A model generated the notes under the pieces. It searched no databases, had not been told where the DNA came from, and was given only the letters and a program-made list of their open reading frames with translations. Positions 49,393-62,500 of a stretch of DNA of 64,000 nt are shown piece after piece. The DNA is from Alligator mississippiensis (taxonomy: Eukaryota; Chordata; Crocodylia; Alligatoridae): the NCBI RefSeq assembly GCF_030867095.1, contig NC_081824.1, forward strand, positions 236,680,719 to 236,744,718. Reading direction: 5' to 3'. The translations under genes were made by a program, and so were the position numbers. The number at the start of each line of letters is the position of its first letter. The first letter of the stretch is position 1.

Positions 49393-52300
49393 ATATAGGA
49401 GATTGGCTGGTGCATCTTGTTTTTAGGCTTTTACAATATTGAATGCAGTAGGTAGCTGTTTCATAGCCTAAATGTAGTAAGTATGAAAGCTGCCTATTAA
49501 TACTGTAAATAAATTGATACTAAATCTTTAGCAGATGAATTTGTGCATAAATTCAGCATACCTATTTTTGTAGTGGCAGGAAATGATTTACACAGACAGA
49601 AAGAAAGAAATAGATCTACTAAAGTAAAATGTTAACACTTGCAGGAGTTTTACAGTAGAAAACGGAACTGGCTTGTACTCATTTTATTTTCTGCATTGTT
49701 TGAGATGGTCTAGGATTAAATGGAGTGACTAAATTGAGCATCAGTGAACTTAAACAATCCTATAGGTAATCCACTTTTATACCACTGTTGCCACTGAAAC
49801 ATCCACAGTTTTAATTTAAATCCCATTCTAGGCATTACAAATATTACTTAGCATCAAATGTATTCAGTCTGTGCTCCCCTTCACCAACAAAAATGACAAA
49901 GATCAAACAGTAAGGGAGCTGCTCACTATTCACCAGATATATGGCACTACAAGTTAAGATTCCAAGGAGCTGGACACTCCTAAAATGTTACTGATTTCAA
50001 CATTCTTCCCTGTTCTTAGGAGTTACTCTGCTTGTCCTGTTTTTATTATCTGTTACAATGTAAGAAAATAAGGAAACAAAACATGACACAGAGGACTATT
50101 TTCAGACCAACACACCCTTATGCACTGGAGCATTCCCACGCTATCTTACTGCACAACAGGCAGGGATAATTTTACATACGCAGTTAGATGTTCTACAAAA
50201 GTCTATGACTTAATTTGAGGAAGAACTTGAGTCTTGTTAGGAAAACTATCAACCTTGGACTTTCATGAGGACAATGCATGAAACACAGCTAGCCATGTAT
50301 ATAATCTGATTGTATCACCATAATAACACCAGATTCACCAGATGTTTAATGAAAAATTCTCAAATGGAAAAATCCAGAAAATACTGGGGAAAAAAAGTGT
50401 AAAATCTGAAATTCAACTTTAAAATGTTCATTTAAAATCCCCCCAAAATGTATAGAACCCACAGTCCTTTTTTTGCTAGAGAATATTTATGCATAGATGC
50501 AAATACCAAAGAGGCAACTTTGACCTCAATACCAGTCTCAAGTAAAACTGAAAATAAAGATATAACCCTTAGAGCAGTTGAAGCAGCTAACATCTACCAG
50601 GGCAATAAAAATAAAACATTAGTTTCCTTACCTGTAATACTTATTTCTCATAATGCATGGCACCCAGCAATCCTGACACTATTCATAGGTTAAGCACGGT
50701 CATTTCTTTACAATGAAGACACTTCCTTCTGCCCATTTGATTTTAAGTACTTTTCCTGCTATCCTACTGGCATTCTCCCCCCTTCCTCCCTCGCAATTCC
50801 AGGACACTACTTCAAGATCTGAAAATTCTGCAAGCTAAACAGAAAACATTAATATCCCTTTACAGACATTGGTATTATTTAAAATGTGCAAAATCTGCAA
50901 TATATTTAGCAAAAATATTGCTTCTTTGGGAAGGTCTCAAGACTAATGGATGCCATTCATCATAAAAACTGGAAATTATAATAATGGAAAAAGTCTGTAT
51001 CTTACATATGGGTATTCACTGGTCTGGACACCGTTCACAGAAAACAGCAAGCAGGAAGTACCAGTTCTTACGAGGGAGAAAATACAAGACTATATAAATA
51101 TCCATATGAAAATGAAAAAATTACATTTATTTTTAGAATTCTTAACATTATTTTCTTGCTTAATGGTTAGTCTTGCAGTCCCAAAGCTTGAGGAATGAGT
51201 ATCAGTTATATACAGTGAAGAGATTCCATAGCTCAAGTGCAAGTCTCAGTGGATTATAAAATTCAGCTGAAGACTTTCAGGAGCATCCAGCAGAGCGTGT
51301 TTTAGTACCTGCACAAGGGGTCACACACTGGATATCTGACATACCTGGTTTGACACAATTTATTAAGAAATTGTGTACAAGAGACTTCAACCCTATTTTG
51401 AGACCCCTTTTTGAGAAAAAAAAGTATCACTCTTTGGTCTACTTCAGATATTTTGTAAAATACAGTTAGTATTTAAAGTGTGATGATAGATGCATTTACA
51501 AAGATTTTTAAGCATAGGGAAAATAAAGATGAACAATAATAGTGTTTATATCAAACTCTACCATTTTGGGGTTGTGTCAGAAGTACAAATCTAAAAATCT
51601 ATATCTTTCATAGGAAGAATTGAAGTTTGGTTCATTAATTGACAGCTGTTTGATTTGCTAAGTCTCCTGACTGAAAATAGTTAAAAGGAAACAAAAAGAA
51701 ATAAACAGGAAGACAGATCTTCCTCAGAGAATGCCTCTGACAAACCTCTTCTGAAACAGATTTAGGCTCAGGTGCTTAGTACCAAATCATTTTGTATAGT
51801 TTGGCTAAGGACAAGCTTTTTAATTTCAAAAGAAACTCTGAACAAATCAAATTTTGAATATCAGAGTCTGAGGCTGACTGAGAAGATAAAGGGAGGGGGC
51901 CAATGAATAGAGAAATCAACAACTTCCAGGCACAAGAAACCATAATCATTATAAGCTTCTGGAATCTATCGTGAAGCCAGTACAGTAATTACATGACTAC
52001 TGTCATGCTCAGTCTAAACTTACCAAATAAGACAAAAGAGAAGTCAATATATGAGTCTATCTGTGCACTGAAGGGAAAAGGTGTCCATCTTCCATGCCTA
52101 AGAATGCAAGTGTCAGAAGCAAAGTACAAGCCAAACAATTCTGTTGTTCTTAGTTACAAACCTATCATGAGGAAAGAGAAAATGGCTTGAGGAATATATA
52201 TATATGTGAAAAAATATCCAATTATTACTCCTGCTTGTCTGTGCCAGAATGGAATAACTGATTTAGCTGGCTTTGAGAATTGCCATGACCTATTCATTTA

Positions 52301-55300
52301 GTACTCTGACGGATGGTCCTTCATTTCTGAATGAAAGGACTATGAAGACCTTATTGATCAGATTTACACTCTTTGTTCCTTCTAGCACTTTATGTAAGCC
52401 TTTTTGGCTTCTGACATGGAATAAAATGGTTGTGGGAATTTTATGAAGGAGGGATCCAATAGCATTGCAGACCATTCGGAGGCAGTATCAGTCTCAGATA
52501 AATTAGAGTTATTTTCTTGAAAGGAAAAACTGAAAAATACTACACAGGATTTTTATGTACACAGTATCAACAGAGTCTGAATTCCAAGTCCTGTGAAGAC
52601 TACCTATACAGCATATGGGAAAATAAAGTGTTTAAATCTTAATTTTTAGAAATCAGAATAGAAATTCAGTTGAATTGTGTTAAGAAGAGCTCTAAGGTAG
52701 ATTAGATGAAGTGGCAATATAAAGATCTTTTAAAGATTATGAATGACTGTTAGCAGTTACTTGACAACATAAAAAAAGTTTATTTTAAGTACATTTTCAG
52801 TTGCAGATCAATGTAATTGCTAATTTCAGCTGAGCTCCATCAGCTCAGGTAACATTACAGAGGATGGAAGTTGGTTCTTGAGCACTATATTATCTTGAGA
52901 ACAAGCAAAAGTGAGGGTATTTCTTGAATCAGTAATGGAATATTTCTCATTCTGAATCATCTCTTTACTACCAATAGAGCCCAAATAAGAACTGACTATC
53001 TACATTCATAGAGACTAGAAACAATGTAAACAAGAAGTACCTGGGTGACACTCTGAGAATGTTTTTTGGCTTTTATGTCAAGATCCTATCATATACATGG
53101 TGTCCTGAAATTTCATGAGCATATTACAAAAGAAGAGAAAAATCTCTTTAAATCTTTTTTGTGTTACATTTAGAATGCATCTAATGGAAGCAGTCTAGGA
53201 TGAGAAAATAAAGTTTAACCTAAGCTTTATTTATTTATTTAGTTTATCCTAAGTTTTAAGGTGTCCTAATTGGACCAATTTACATTATTATTTTGTTTAT
53301 GTTTGGGCTGAAGAGGAAACTTGTGCTCTGCAAGACAGAGTTTAGAATAAAACAGCAGCAATTACTTTATGTTCCATAAGAAACTACGCTATTTTTTGTG
53401 ACAAGGTTTTTTTCAACGCTGATTTAAAAGTTTCATAGAGAATGAGCAGGCAGATCAGCCAGGCTTAAACCCTGAGAAAGATTTCTCCGATTCGCCAAAA
53501 TTAACTAGATGCATCAAAAAGGGTATCAATAATGTAACAAAGATAAAGATGGTACATGTTCCAGGGATCTTAAAAATCATCTTCTTCCTGGTGTACTCTG
53601 GACCAAGGTAATTCTGAAGAGATGACGCAAGCCACTTAACAATTGTAGCCATCACCCCTTGCCCCCCCCACCCCCCAAATCAAACTATTTACCTTCTTTG
53701 AAAAGTATTATGTATAAACTTTTCTTTCATATTCACTCAGAACCACTGATTCATAATGCTTTAGCCTTAAAATCTTCTGGAACTCATAGCAGACCAGATA
53801 ATAGAGAAAGGAAAATACTGAAAGGATAAAGTATTGATGCTCTCTGAACCTGAACTAGAGCAACCGAAATAAAGAAACGTTTATTAATAACTTTTCATTA
53901 TTGCTTTTCAAAATAGAACAGCACAGTAGCAAACACACTGTGATGAGATAAACAGTTGAAAAATGTCCTTCTTCTTTGGTTGTTCTCAAATTTAGAGTAA
54001 TTTCCCTATGAAATTAGATTGGTTTCAGGCCTTCTGACCTAAGTTTCCCTTAGAATATTTCTGATTCTTCATGTGATTTGGCAGAAACTCCAATGGTAGA
54101 ACAGACTGCAAGAAGAGAAAGTTGATTATCTTCCAAGTAGTAATCCAGACAGGAATCTGACACCAAATTCTAAACAGATATTATCACAAGGCTCAAAAGC
54201 CCTACAGAGCATGGAAACCACTAACACTTCCTACAGGTATATGTGGATAAGTCAGTCTGCGGTCACTGATAAGACAAAAGAACAACATTTGCCAAAACAG
54301 GCTGAAATTGCAAGACTAAAAGAGCTGAGTGGAAACACTAGTGAAAGAGAACCTTCCCTCATTCTAAAATGTACTGTATTGCAGATAGGTAATAATGATT
54401 TTATTGCTGTGCCACATTTAGGGTATTTCTTCCCCCTTGGACTGAATTTTCAGCCACTGAAATTTCTACCAGCAGTGGCTGGGTGATAGCTTGAGCTCCT
54501 ACCCCACTTCCTGCTACATTGCAGAGAATTGCTGGCAGACTAAATAAGACAGCTAACTCTTGTTCCTCTGGCATACATGTGAAGAATGGAGGAAGGAAGG
54601 AGGGAAATTTGGGCTTACCTTTTCCTGTGGATTCCAGCTATTTGGATGGTCTGCTGGCACAGGCAGGCTGGCGGTATGGGTTAGACCGCTCTGCTGCATT
54701 GTTCAGGAAGGCCAGTTAAGGTGTGCTAAAAAGGCAGGCAGAGCTAGGTCACTGTGAGACACATTCTGAGGAAGGGAACCAGAAGGAATGAAGATTCAGC
54801 ATACAGGATCCTCAGGCTTCTCTAAAAGGAAGACCAACAGGTTCTGATTACTGAAAATATGTATTATCTGAAGTGCCAGCAGACTGCGAGAAAAAACTCT
54901 CACAAATGACAGTGGTTTGTGGTTGGGAGCAACAAGTCTTAAGCTGCTCTCAGATGGAGACAGAATAAAGAAATGTTGGAATGTGGTGCTTCACTAATCC
55001 AGCAGAGACTTCTGAATCAAAAGGATGGAAAAGGGAGGAAGCCTAAATTTCCTCCTCTGAAGTGAAATGGGCAGATCTAATCCATGTGCAGTATCCAGAC
55101 CAGTAGATGTTTGTAACAGAAATCTTACTATATAAGCAAAAGACAGAACTTCTTCTCCTCAAGCTAAAGACTGGGGAAAGTGGAAGTTCAGGCTTTTATG
55201 TTTTCTCTGAAATCCTCCATAAGGACAAAGCAACTATCTTTCAGGACAGTAACTCAAACATCAGCCTTACTACGGAAAATCTGTCAAGACTAATGTATAC

Positions 55301-57158
55301 AGTACCATGTTAGTTCCCTCAGTGTCTCAGAAGAAATGAGATATGATTCTACAATTTACAATATTAAACAGAAAGCACTCTATATTGAAATCACCTGTTT
55401 CATAATACAAGACTTTTAGTTTTTTTAAACAAAAAGATTAAAAAATGTAGTTAGTTACAAGCTGCATGTGCCATTTTAGTTAATTGTGGTTTTGTCTGCC
55501 TTTTCTATTGATATTGTACATTCAGAAAAAAAAAAATAATTTAGAAAAGTGTTTTGGCGATCATACTGAAAATTCAAAGATAAGAGCTTGGTAAGGAGTA
55601 AGCAATATTTTATGCTCAAATCATTATTTACATTTTAGCAAAAATGAGTAAGTTTATGCCATCCTATGAGTAAGTTTATGCCATATAGACTTTAAAAAGG
55701 AGAGAAAAATTACCAGTAGAGTACTATAAATAAGGAAAATAAGTCTTTTCTTGAAAACACAGAAAAATCATTTCCCCCCAAAACGAAACAAAAGCATTTA
55801 TTAAATATCAGAGACAAAAGAAAACTACAATAATTTAAAAACTCAACAATTCCAGAGTCTCCACAATATTTTTATAACTACAAATTTTAGCAAGTTTCAT
55901 GAACACTTTTGCACTAAAAATATTCATCCCATATCAAATGAAACAGATGGGTTGTAACACCAGTAATCCAAAGAGCAGAAGTTACTGTACTATCCAATTT
56001 GCCTTAGTGAAGTGTGTTTGTCAAAGTCTAACAGGAAACATTTAATGCCAAAATTGGGCAGACAGAATTTACTACTGCAATTTTAAAATTATAATTAATC
56101 ATCAAATATCAGGAAATGCAACAATTATATTTCCAGCAACATAACACTGCATATATATTAACTTATTAACAATTCAGTTATTACTTAACCATACTGTCTA
56201 CTGTTTAAAATGTTAAAGCATGCACTATAACACAGAAAATTCACACACAAATACAAGTCTATCCTAATATTCCATTCAAGAACCATACAGCACAACCAGC
56301 ACAACATTATGGAACAATTAAGCTAATTAAAATAACACGCAGCAAACTGATATTCAGTCAGTCATGCTTTCCTAAAAAACAGTATTCTCTGAAAGAGTAG
56401 AATAGTTGTAAAAAACAGAAGCAGAGAATGTAAATATAATTTCTTTTGGCTTTAGAACAAAAGAAGTTGGACACCTGGAAAACAGGTCAATTCTTAGAAG
56501 TTGTGTACAGCCCATTTGAAAATGTTATGGCAAAAAGGCAGTCAGGCTATAGTAGTTGTTGTTAATCTGGACAGTAGTAGAATTGTCCACTTCCAACTAT
56601 CCTTCCAACTCCCTCTCCTGTTTTCTTCTTTACTTGAATTCCTTTCTCTTTGGTTTCTCTGGCACTCTCTGGCTTCCTGGTTCCTCTGTTTTCTATTCAG
56701 CAAGGCTACATACTGCTTGGACAAGGGCAGCTTTCAGAAAAGTAAATCTCAAGGATTTTACAGCTGAGCTGAATGCATTGGGATCAAAGAGGTTTTAGTT
56801 TACAGGTCACTGTATCAACCTCACCCCTACACATGCAAACTCCTCCTGCAGCTGGCTATATGTGGGGATTTCTGTTGCCTTCTTTGCATCTGCTACATAT
56901 ATTTGCATTTATAGAGTTAGAACCAAGCCACTTCCTTCACTCCCACCTATTGTGCTCTTCTCCCCCCAAGCTAATTTGGAGTGGACCCCCCACTAAAGTT
57001 GTAATTTCAGAATTATAACTAAATAAATCAAACTGTCAAATCTTAAAAGGTTTGTTTACTCGTATTTCAATTAGCTCTGGAAGGAGGCATCTCCTTAGCA
57101 AAATCCCTCTTTAACAACAAAGATGCTCACCTTATCTATAAGATAATGTACTTTGATC
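49393..57158 (-). other. Long AT-rich part of intron 1, little recognised
   Basis: No gene. A direct duplication of 19 bases lies at 55644-55684. Short open frames (50448-56798) show no family resemblance. Decayed repeats are possible, for example TTTCCTTACCTGTAATACTT near 50627, similar to 62125. Confidence 0.45.
55644..55684. repeat. Short direct duplication
   Basis: ATGAGTAAGTTTATGCCAT occurs at 55644-55662 and 55666-55684, separated by three bases. Confidence 0.9.
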
Positions 57159-57159
57159 C

Positions 57160-57240
57160 AACGGTTCCCAACCCACAGCTTGTAGGCAGTATGTTACCTG
57201 TAAGACATTCCAATGCTTTTCACAGCCACAAGAAATTAAA
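57160..57240. mobile_element. hAT (Charlie-like) left-end fragment
   Basis: CAACGGTTCCCAACCCACAG followed by TTGTAGGCAGT resembles elements with CAGTGGTTCCCAACC ends; the right end is missing. Confidence 0.4.
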
Positions 57241-57423
57241 AAGTTAAAAAGGAAATTGACAGGAAAGCACGATGTAACATGAGGTATACTCCTTGCTCAG
57301 TATTATTGTCCAAGAGCCAGCAAAGGATGGGACTGCTGCTTTAATCCACTGGGCAAAAGAATGTTTTGAAGCTTTCTTCTTCCTTATGAAAGCAAATGAA
57401 CCTCTCTGACTTTCTTACATCCT

Positions 57424-57690
57424 TAGTATCAAGTCAAGTCCAGTCCAGTCAGTCCTGAGGCCACTGTGACTGCTGGGGCATCTTAGATGCTGTAACAACC
57501 CTCCTCCACTCTGCCCTGTGTTTGGCTAGCTTTGTGCACTCCCATCAGCTGAAGCCCTGTTCAGTCCTTAATACTGGTTCCCCAGCTCTTAGGTCTACCT
57601 CTTTTTCTTTCTCTTCACTACGCCCTGCATTACGGTGTTGGCAGGGGTGTCCAGCTTTCTCATGATGTGTCCAAACCACTGCAATCCAAA
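57424..57690 (-). mobile_element. Possible LINE reverse-transcriptase relic
   Basis: In reverse, 57690-57650 translates to LQWFGHIMRKL, a motif typical of the C-terminal part of several non-LTR retrotransposon polymerases. The rest is not classifiable. Confidence 0.35.
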
Positions 57691-57704
57691 CCACTGTTTT
57701 TCAC

Positions 57705-57894
57705 ACAATTTGAACTGTTTGAGATGACTGATAATTTTATCTTAAAACAACACAGGCTGCATTCCAGGGATGTTTTAATATTTTACCTAGCTTATACTAA
57801 GGATGGTTTGGGACACAATGTTAAAACACCCCTGGAACGCAGCTTGTGTTGTCTTAAGATAAAATTGTCAGTCATTTCAAACAATTCAAATTGT
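57705..57894. mobile_element. Foldback MITE with about 85-base arms
   Basis: The left arm (57705-57787) and right arm (57811-57894) are inverted copies with scattered differences. Shared text includes CAATTTGAA, TGACTGA.AATTTTATCTTA, ACAACACA.GCTGC.TTCCAG and GTTTTAA. A short loop of about 24 bases separates them. No coding capacity; the open frame 57667-57909 crosses it by chance. Confidence 0.85.
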
Positions 57895-58189
57895 ACGACA
57901 ATCGTTTAATGAAAAACATCACATATTTGAGATAGGTAGTTGTTAACTGTGTCAGAAACAGCAGATACGGATAGTTAATTATAATGGGGTTCAATAGTTA
58001 TTAAAGAGAAATAAAAAAGACCCTTAGTCTGTAAAGCAATATGGGGAAAACTCTTTTAGCTGCCTAGCGTATCTAAAATCTAAATACATTACAAATGCAA
58101 AAAGAATAAATGCAACAATATTACTGGCTATAAGTTAAAATCATCACTCTACTTCAAAAACTGTCTTGCTTAGATTTAGATCAAAAACC
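57895..58189 (-). other. No feature seen
   Basis: AT-rich sequence between the foldback and the LINE relic. Confidence 0.4.
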
Positions 58190-58850
58190 ATGGGAGCAGT
58201 GGAAACAATCCATGCCTTCATAACCTCAAGGCTAGACTACTGCATTGTGCTCTATGTCGGGCTGCCCTTAAATACTGTCTGGAAGCTGCAGCTGCTGCAG
58301 CCCACTTTCTGGCATAGATAGGTTACCAGGAGTACATAAACTCCAGAGTCTGTTATGGCTCCTAATAGCTTTTCAGGTGCAATTCAAAGTGCCGATTTTG
58401 ACATAAAAGACTCTAAATGGTCTGGGCCCTACATACCAAAGGGACCATTCTTCTCCCTTATGCCCCACTGTGATCCCTAAGCTCAGCCAAGTAACCTCCT
58501 GCAAGCACCACCAATATGCCACATACACCTGGCAAAAACACTTGGGAGGTCATTCTCAGCTGTTGCTCCTCAGCTCTGGAACTTTCCCTCTTGAAGCCTG
58601 CTAGACAGAGCCTGAGCCTGGACATCTTTCACACAAGCTGTAAGGCATTCCTATTTGTGCAGGTGTTTAACAAACAAAGCTATGCTAAGTTATTGTTTAG
58701 AGAGGTCTCTGTTTTATATTGATAATCTAGTTCTCTTTGAAGTCATTTTGTTCTCTTGTTCTTCTGCTCTGTAAGTTATTCTGTCCTGTTGTTATCAGCA
58801 GCCCTGGGGCTTTGTTGGGAAGAGTGGCACATAAATCAAATACATAACAA
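58190..58850 (+). mobile_element. L2-like LINE relic, 3' part
   Basis: Broken frames read IHAFITSRLDYC near 58211-58245 followed by LPLNTVWKLQLLQ, then SKWSGPYIPKG near 58405-58445, and LSLDIFHTSCKAFLF near 58614. The 3' tail has CAGCCCTGGGGCTTTGTTGG, GTGGCACATAAATCAAATAC and an A-rich end, similar to the tail at 22650. Old and inactive. Confidence 0.6.
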
Positions 58851-61366
58851 ACAAAAAGAATCAACTGTTGATCATGACAAAACCAAAAATAACATATATG
58901 CTTCCTAACCAAGAAAAGGAAATTGGAGAACTCATTTCAAATCAGGTTAAAAGAAAGATTTTAGAAGGTGGTTTTTGAGAGGTGCATATGCTTCTTGAAA
59001 TTAGAAAAAAAAAAAATTAGTATGTTCTTTAGTTAGAAAGGGACAAAGGATTTCCAGGGCTTCAGAATCCTTGTAGGAAAACTGTGTCCTGGCATCATGT
59101 AAGTGATTTCATTTACCACCCCGAAAATTCAAAGCCACCGAAGTGATGAGAAGTTTCTCCATCCCCAGTTGCTTCAGTGTTTTCCCACTAAATCCCAGTC
59201 TTACGAGAAGACTACTCCAAGACAAAAAGGAAATGTGAACAGTAAGTGAGAATAATGAAAAGATAACAGTAAAATATGTATTATAATTTCGAGTAAATAA
59301 CCTATTTCTTCTTCAAGGTGGCTTTTAAATGTTAACCATTCTAGAAGACTAATGACCAGTACAACTCCAGGAAGATGATCAGAAAAATGTTGAATAAACA
59401 GACTATATTACTGCCATCACTAACAGAGCATCAGATGTGGATCTCAAGTCAAGAGAAAAGTGCTATATTGAATGAATGGAAAGCCAGGCAACCACTCTGT
59501 AGATGTCTATGACAATTATGCACCTATTAAATTGCTAGATAATTAAATAGGTCCGTCTTTCTCTCTCAAGTACCAGAAGAGACAGGGTAGAACCTATCCA
59601 CATGTCATGACTTTAGGTAACAACCAGATTTGCTGTGTTCCTGGATATCAATCCTATAAGTTTAACTACCATGTGGTAACAAAAACAGTTGATCTTAACC
59701 AGTTCACCCTAATGCTGAAAATCTTGTATCAGAGAAGAACACTCTTCTCCCCAGAAAAGGGGCAATTTTCTAACAGTGTGTGTCCTGTACAATATCCATA
59801 TTGGTAAAAGAACTGTTCTCAATAATCTGTTTGAAAAAAGATCCTTATATTTTTTATCAGATGGTGTAAAATCACCAGAGACTTGTTCAGACTCTAACTC
59901 TTTGAAATGTTTAAAGCACAGGAAACAAAGGGCTTTCGTGATCTATAAAGGTGAATACTACATAATTTTGACAACTTTCTTGCTTTTTATACCTTCTCTT
60001 CTCTTTCAGTTACTCTTCCTTACAATGATTATGCACCAGATGACCTGTGACATGATGCTGAAATACTATGGGAAGATAATTAGGATACATGTTAACCACT
60101 ACTTGCTGCCTAATCTCTTTATATATTTTTTCAAAAGCCAAAAAACCCTACCCTGATTGCAAGATGTCAAATACATATGATACCAACATTTTAAGAACTG
60201 TAAAAACTCGCTAATGCAGAGTTTGAGCTATGCTACTACTTATGCTGTTCTTTCTTTTCTTTTAGTATTAGGTGCTTGCTGGATTTTATCTTCTGCCGTA
60301 GAAAACATTTAATTAAAAGAGATGAACGAACCACTATCAACTCTGCTAGATTACGTTAACAGATTTCTTAATGCAATTTTTAAAAAGATGAACTAAATAG
60401 GATGCATTTTTTTTTCCTGTCTTGAGTAAATTGTTCATCAATATCAATGAAGAAAGGAGAAATCTGGAAGATCAAAAGTTAGAGAGAGAGATCTCTGTCC
60501 TTATGAAGCTTAAGCAGATTCATCACATACTGTTTTTCCCCACAAACAACCATCAGTTTAAGTTTCTGTGGAGTATTAAAATAAGAGTGAAAAGTAAGTT
60601 AGCCTCTGAAAAAAGCGCTACATTTCCAAGTCTCTTTACGAGGACTTGGCTTTTTTGCTAAGAGGGAAAAAGCCCACTGATGCAACTACTGTTGTTGCTA
60701 AATTGTGCAATTCAGAGATTTAATTTTCATTCTGTATGGAGAAGGGGCCAAGTCTAACCAGAGATGATTGGGTAGACTGGACAAAGTACTAACACACTTT
60801 TTTTTTAAGGTTGGCCTTGAAATTATGAGGTCCCTCTTTTCAACCTCTGATGGTTCTTAGCCTAGGCTGCCATTCATTTAAGAGCCAGCACAGTGGTGCT
60901 TTACCTCTGTGAAAAGTCTGGAGTTAAGCACTTCTCTGATTACAGTAAAGCAAAAATACTCAAAATATGTCTGAATAAGAATTGTGCCAGTTTAAGACCT
61001 CACAGAGCACTGTTTAGGTCTCAGAAGCCACATTTAAATCATAATCCAGGAACAGGGAAACACTTGTAGTTTCTATTAGCTAAATAGCAACTTTTTAATT
61101 GTAACATACATTTCAATTTTGTCTACTTTGTCTACCATTTTTAGAGCCTGTCTGACTCAAGAGAATCTTTGCTGAGGTATCTAAATAAAGGAAAAAAACC
61201 CTTTGCCTAGCAGCAAACTTTAGAAAAAACAGGCTAACATTTTCAATTTTGCCCTCTTTTTAAGTAGAACTATTGTGGATATAGTCTGCAGTGACAGTAG
61301 ATGCCAGAAACCATCCTAATGATAATTAAAATGGAACAATCTGTCAAGTATCTCGGCAGGGCACAC
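58851..61366 (-). other. Intron 1, no feature recognised
   Basis: AT-rich; open frames at 59607-60661 lack similarity and are accepted as chance. Confidence 0.45.
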
Positions 61367-61968
61367 TGGGCGTGTCTACATGAGACACTGACAGCACAGT
61401 AGCCAAATAATACTATGCAGTAGGGGTGTGCAAAATGGGTCATATTAGACTCAGATTTGGCCCAAATTGGGGACAGTGATTTGATTTGTTGATTTGGATC
61501 ACTGTCCCCAATTCGATTCGGCCAAATCTGAATCTGAAGATTTGATGCCGATTTGGAGAAAACATTTAAAAAACCCCCAAACATTTAAACAAAAAACATT
61601 TAAAGCTGTCTATGTCTGAATTGCCAAATCTCTCCAAATCGATTCGAAGGGTTCCAATTCAATTTGGAAAGATTAAAGGGTCTCCTGATTCAATTTGGAT
61701 TCGGAGATTTGGCCACCAAATCAAGCCAAATCTCTGCCAAATCGAACCAGGGACCAAAGCTTCGCACAGCCCTATTATGCAGAAGCGCATCCCAGCATGG
61801 ACAGTGCTAATATGCTACTGAGCAGTATTATTAGGCTACTGCACAGTAGCATCACTTAAAAGACATCTGCTGGTGCTACTGTGCAGTAACTCCAGTAACT
61901 TGCTAATACAAGCCCATAATAAACAAACAGTAACGACTGCGCAGTAGCATCTCGTATAGACTTGCCCA
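61367..61968. mobile_element. MITE with TGGGC..GTCTACA ends, interrupted by another transposon
   Basis: The left end TGGGCGTGTCTACA and right end TATAGACTTGCCCA are inverted (11 of 14). The internal motif GCTACTGTGCAGTA and CACAGTAGC copies are like those at 18065 and 40339. Interrupted at 61421-61774. Confidence 0.7.
61421..61774. mobile_element. Nested hAT-like element with GATTTGG-rich interior
   Basis: Terminal inverted repeats TAGGGGTGTGC and GCACAGCCCTA (10 of 11). Flanks CTATGCAG (61413-61420) and TTATGCAG (61775-61782) form a 7-of-8 target duplication. The interior consists of repeated, partly palindromic GATTTGG/CCAAATC and ATTCGATTCG/CGAATC units. Confidence 0.85.
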
Positions 61969-62104
61969 ATGAAAAGTAGTTGGTTTGGTTCTATATCCCC
62001 AATTTCTCTGCAACACAGAAAAGAATGAGCAGATGTGAATAAGATGGAAGAGTCAGAATATGACCTGCTACACTCAAGCTTTGCCACAGAAACTTTTAGT
62101 GTAT
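61969..62104. other. No feature seen
   Basis: Unique-looking spacer. Confidence 0.4.
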
Positions 62105-62500
62105 GAAATAGAAAATGATGGTTACTCACCTGTAACTGAGGTTCTCAGAAATGACTTGCATGCAGTGCCCTTTCCTTTAATGTATGCAATGGTAATATAA
62201 TTTGGACTAAGAGAATCTTTTTATGAAAGTGCCCACTGGAGTGAGCTCACAATCACTGCCACTCCTCTCACAAGTCCAACTGTTTGTAATTGATGCTGTA
62301 AAGGGCACCTGATGCACCATGTGCCTTAGAGCCAAAGCTGACATTTGAACACACCACAGAAAAACGAAAGATGGATGGGGAGTGGCAATGTACAGATGCC
62401 ACCCTGAAGAAATCTGGTTACAAGTAACCTTCATTTGTTTTTTTAAGTGACCTCTGCATACTTCCACTCTTGGGGCATCTGACAAGCAGTACACATTCCT
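62105..62500. mobile_element. Decayed interspersed repeat with opposed TTACTCACCTGTAAC / GTTACAAGTAACC ends
   Basis: Left: GGTTACTCACCTGTAACTGA then GCATGCAG; right: GGTTACAAGTAACCTTCATT then CTCTGCATA. The ends are inverted relative to each other. I recall a sauropsid repeat with such ends, but cannot name it. Confidence 0.35.

Noticed and set aside
59776..60156. 126-codon plus-strand frame with hydrophobic segments
   Set aside because: AT-rich chance frame; hydrophobicity follows from T-rich codons, and no family is recognised.
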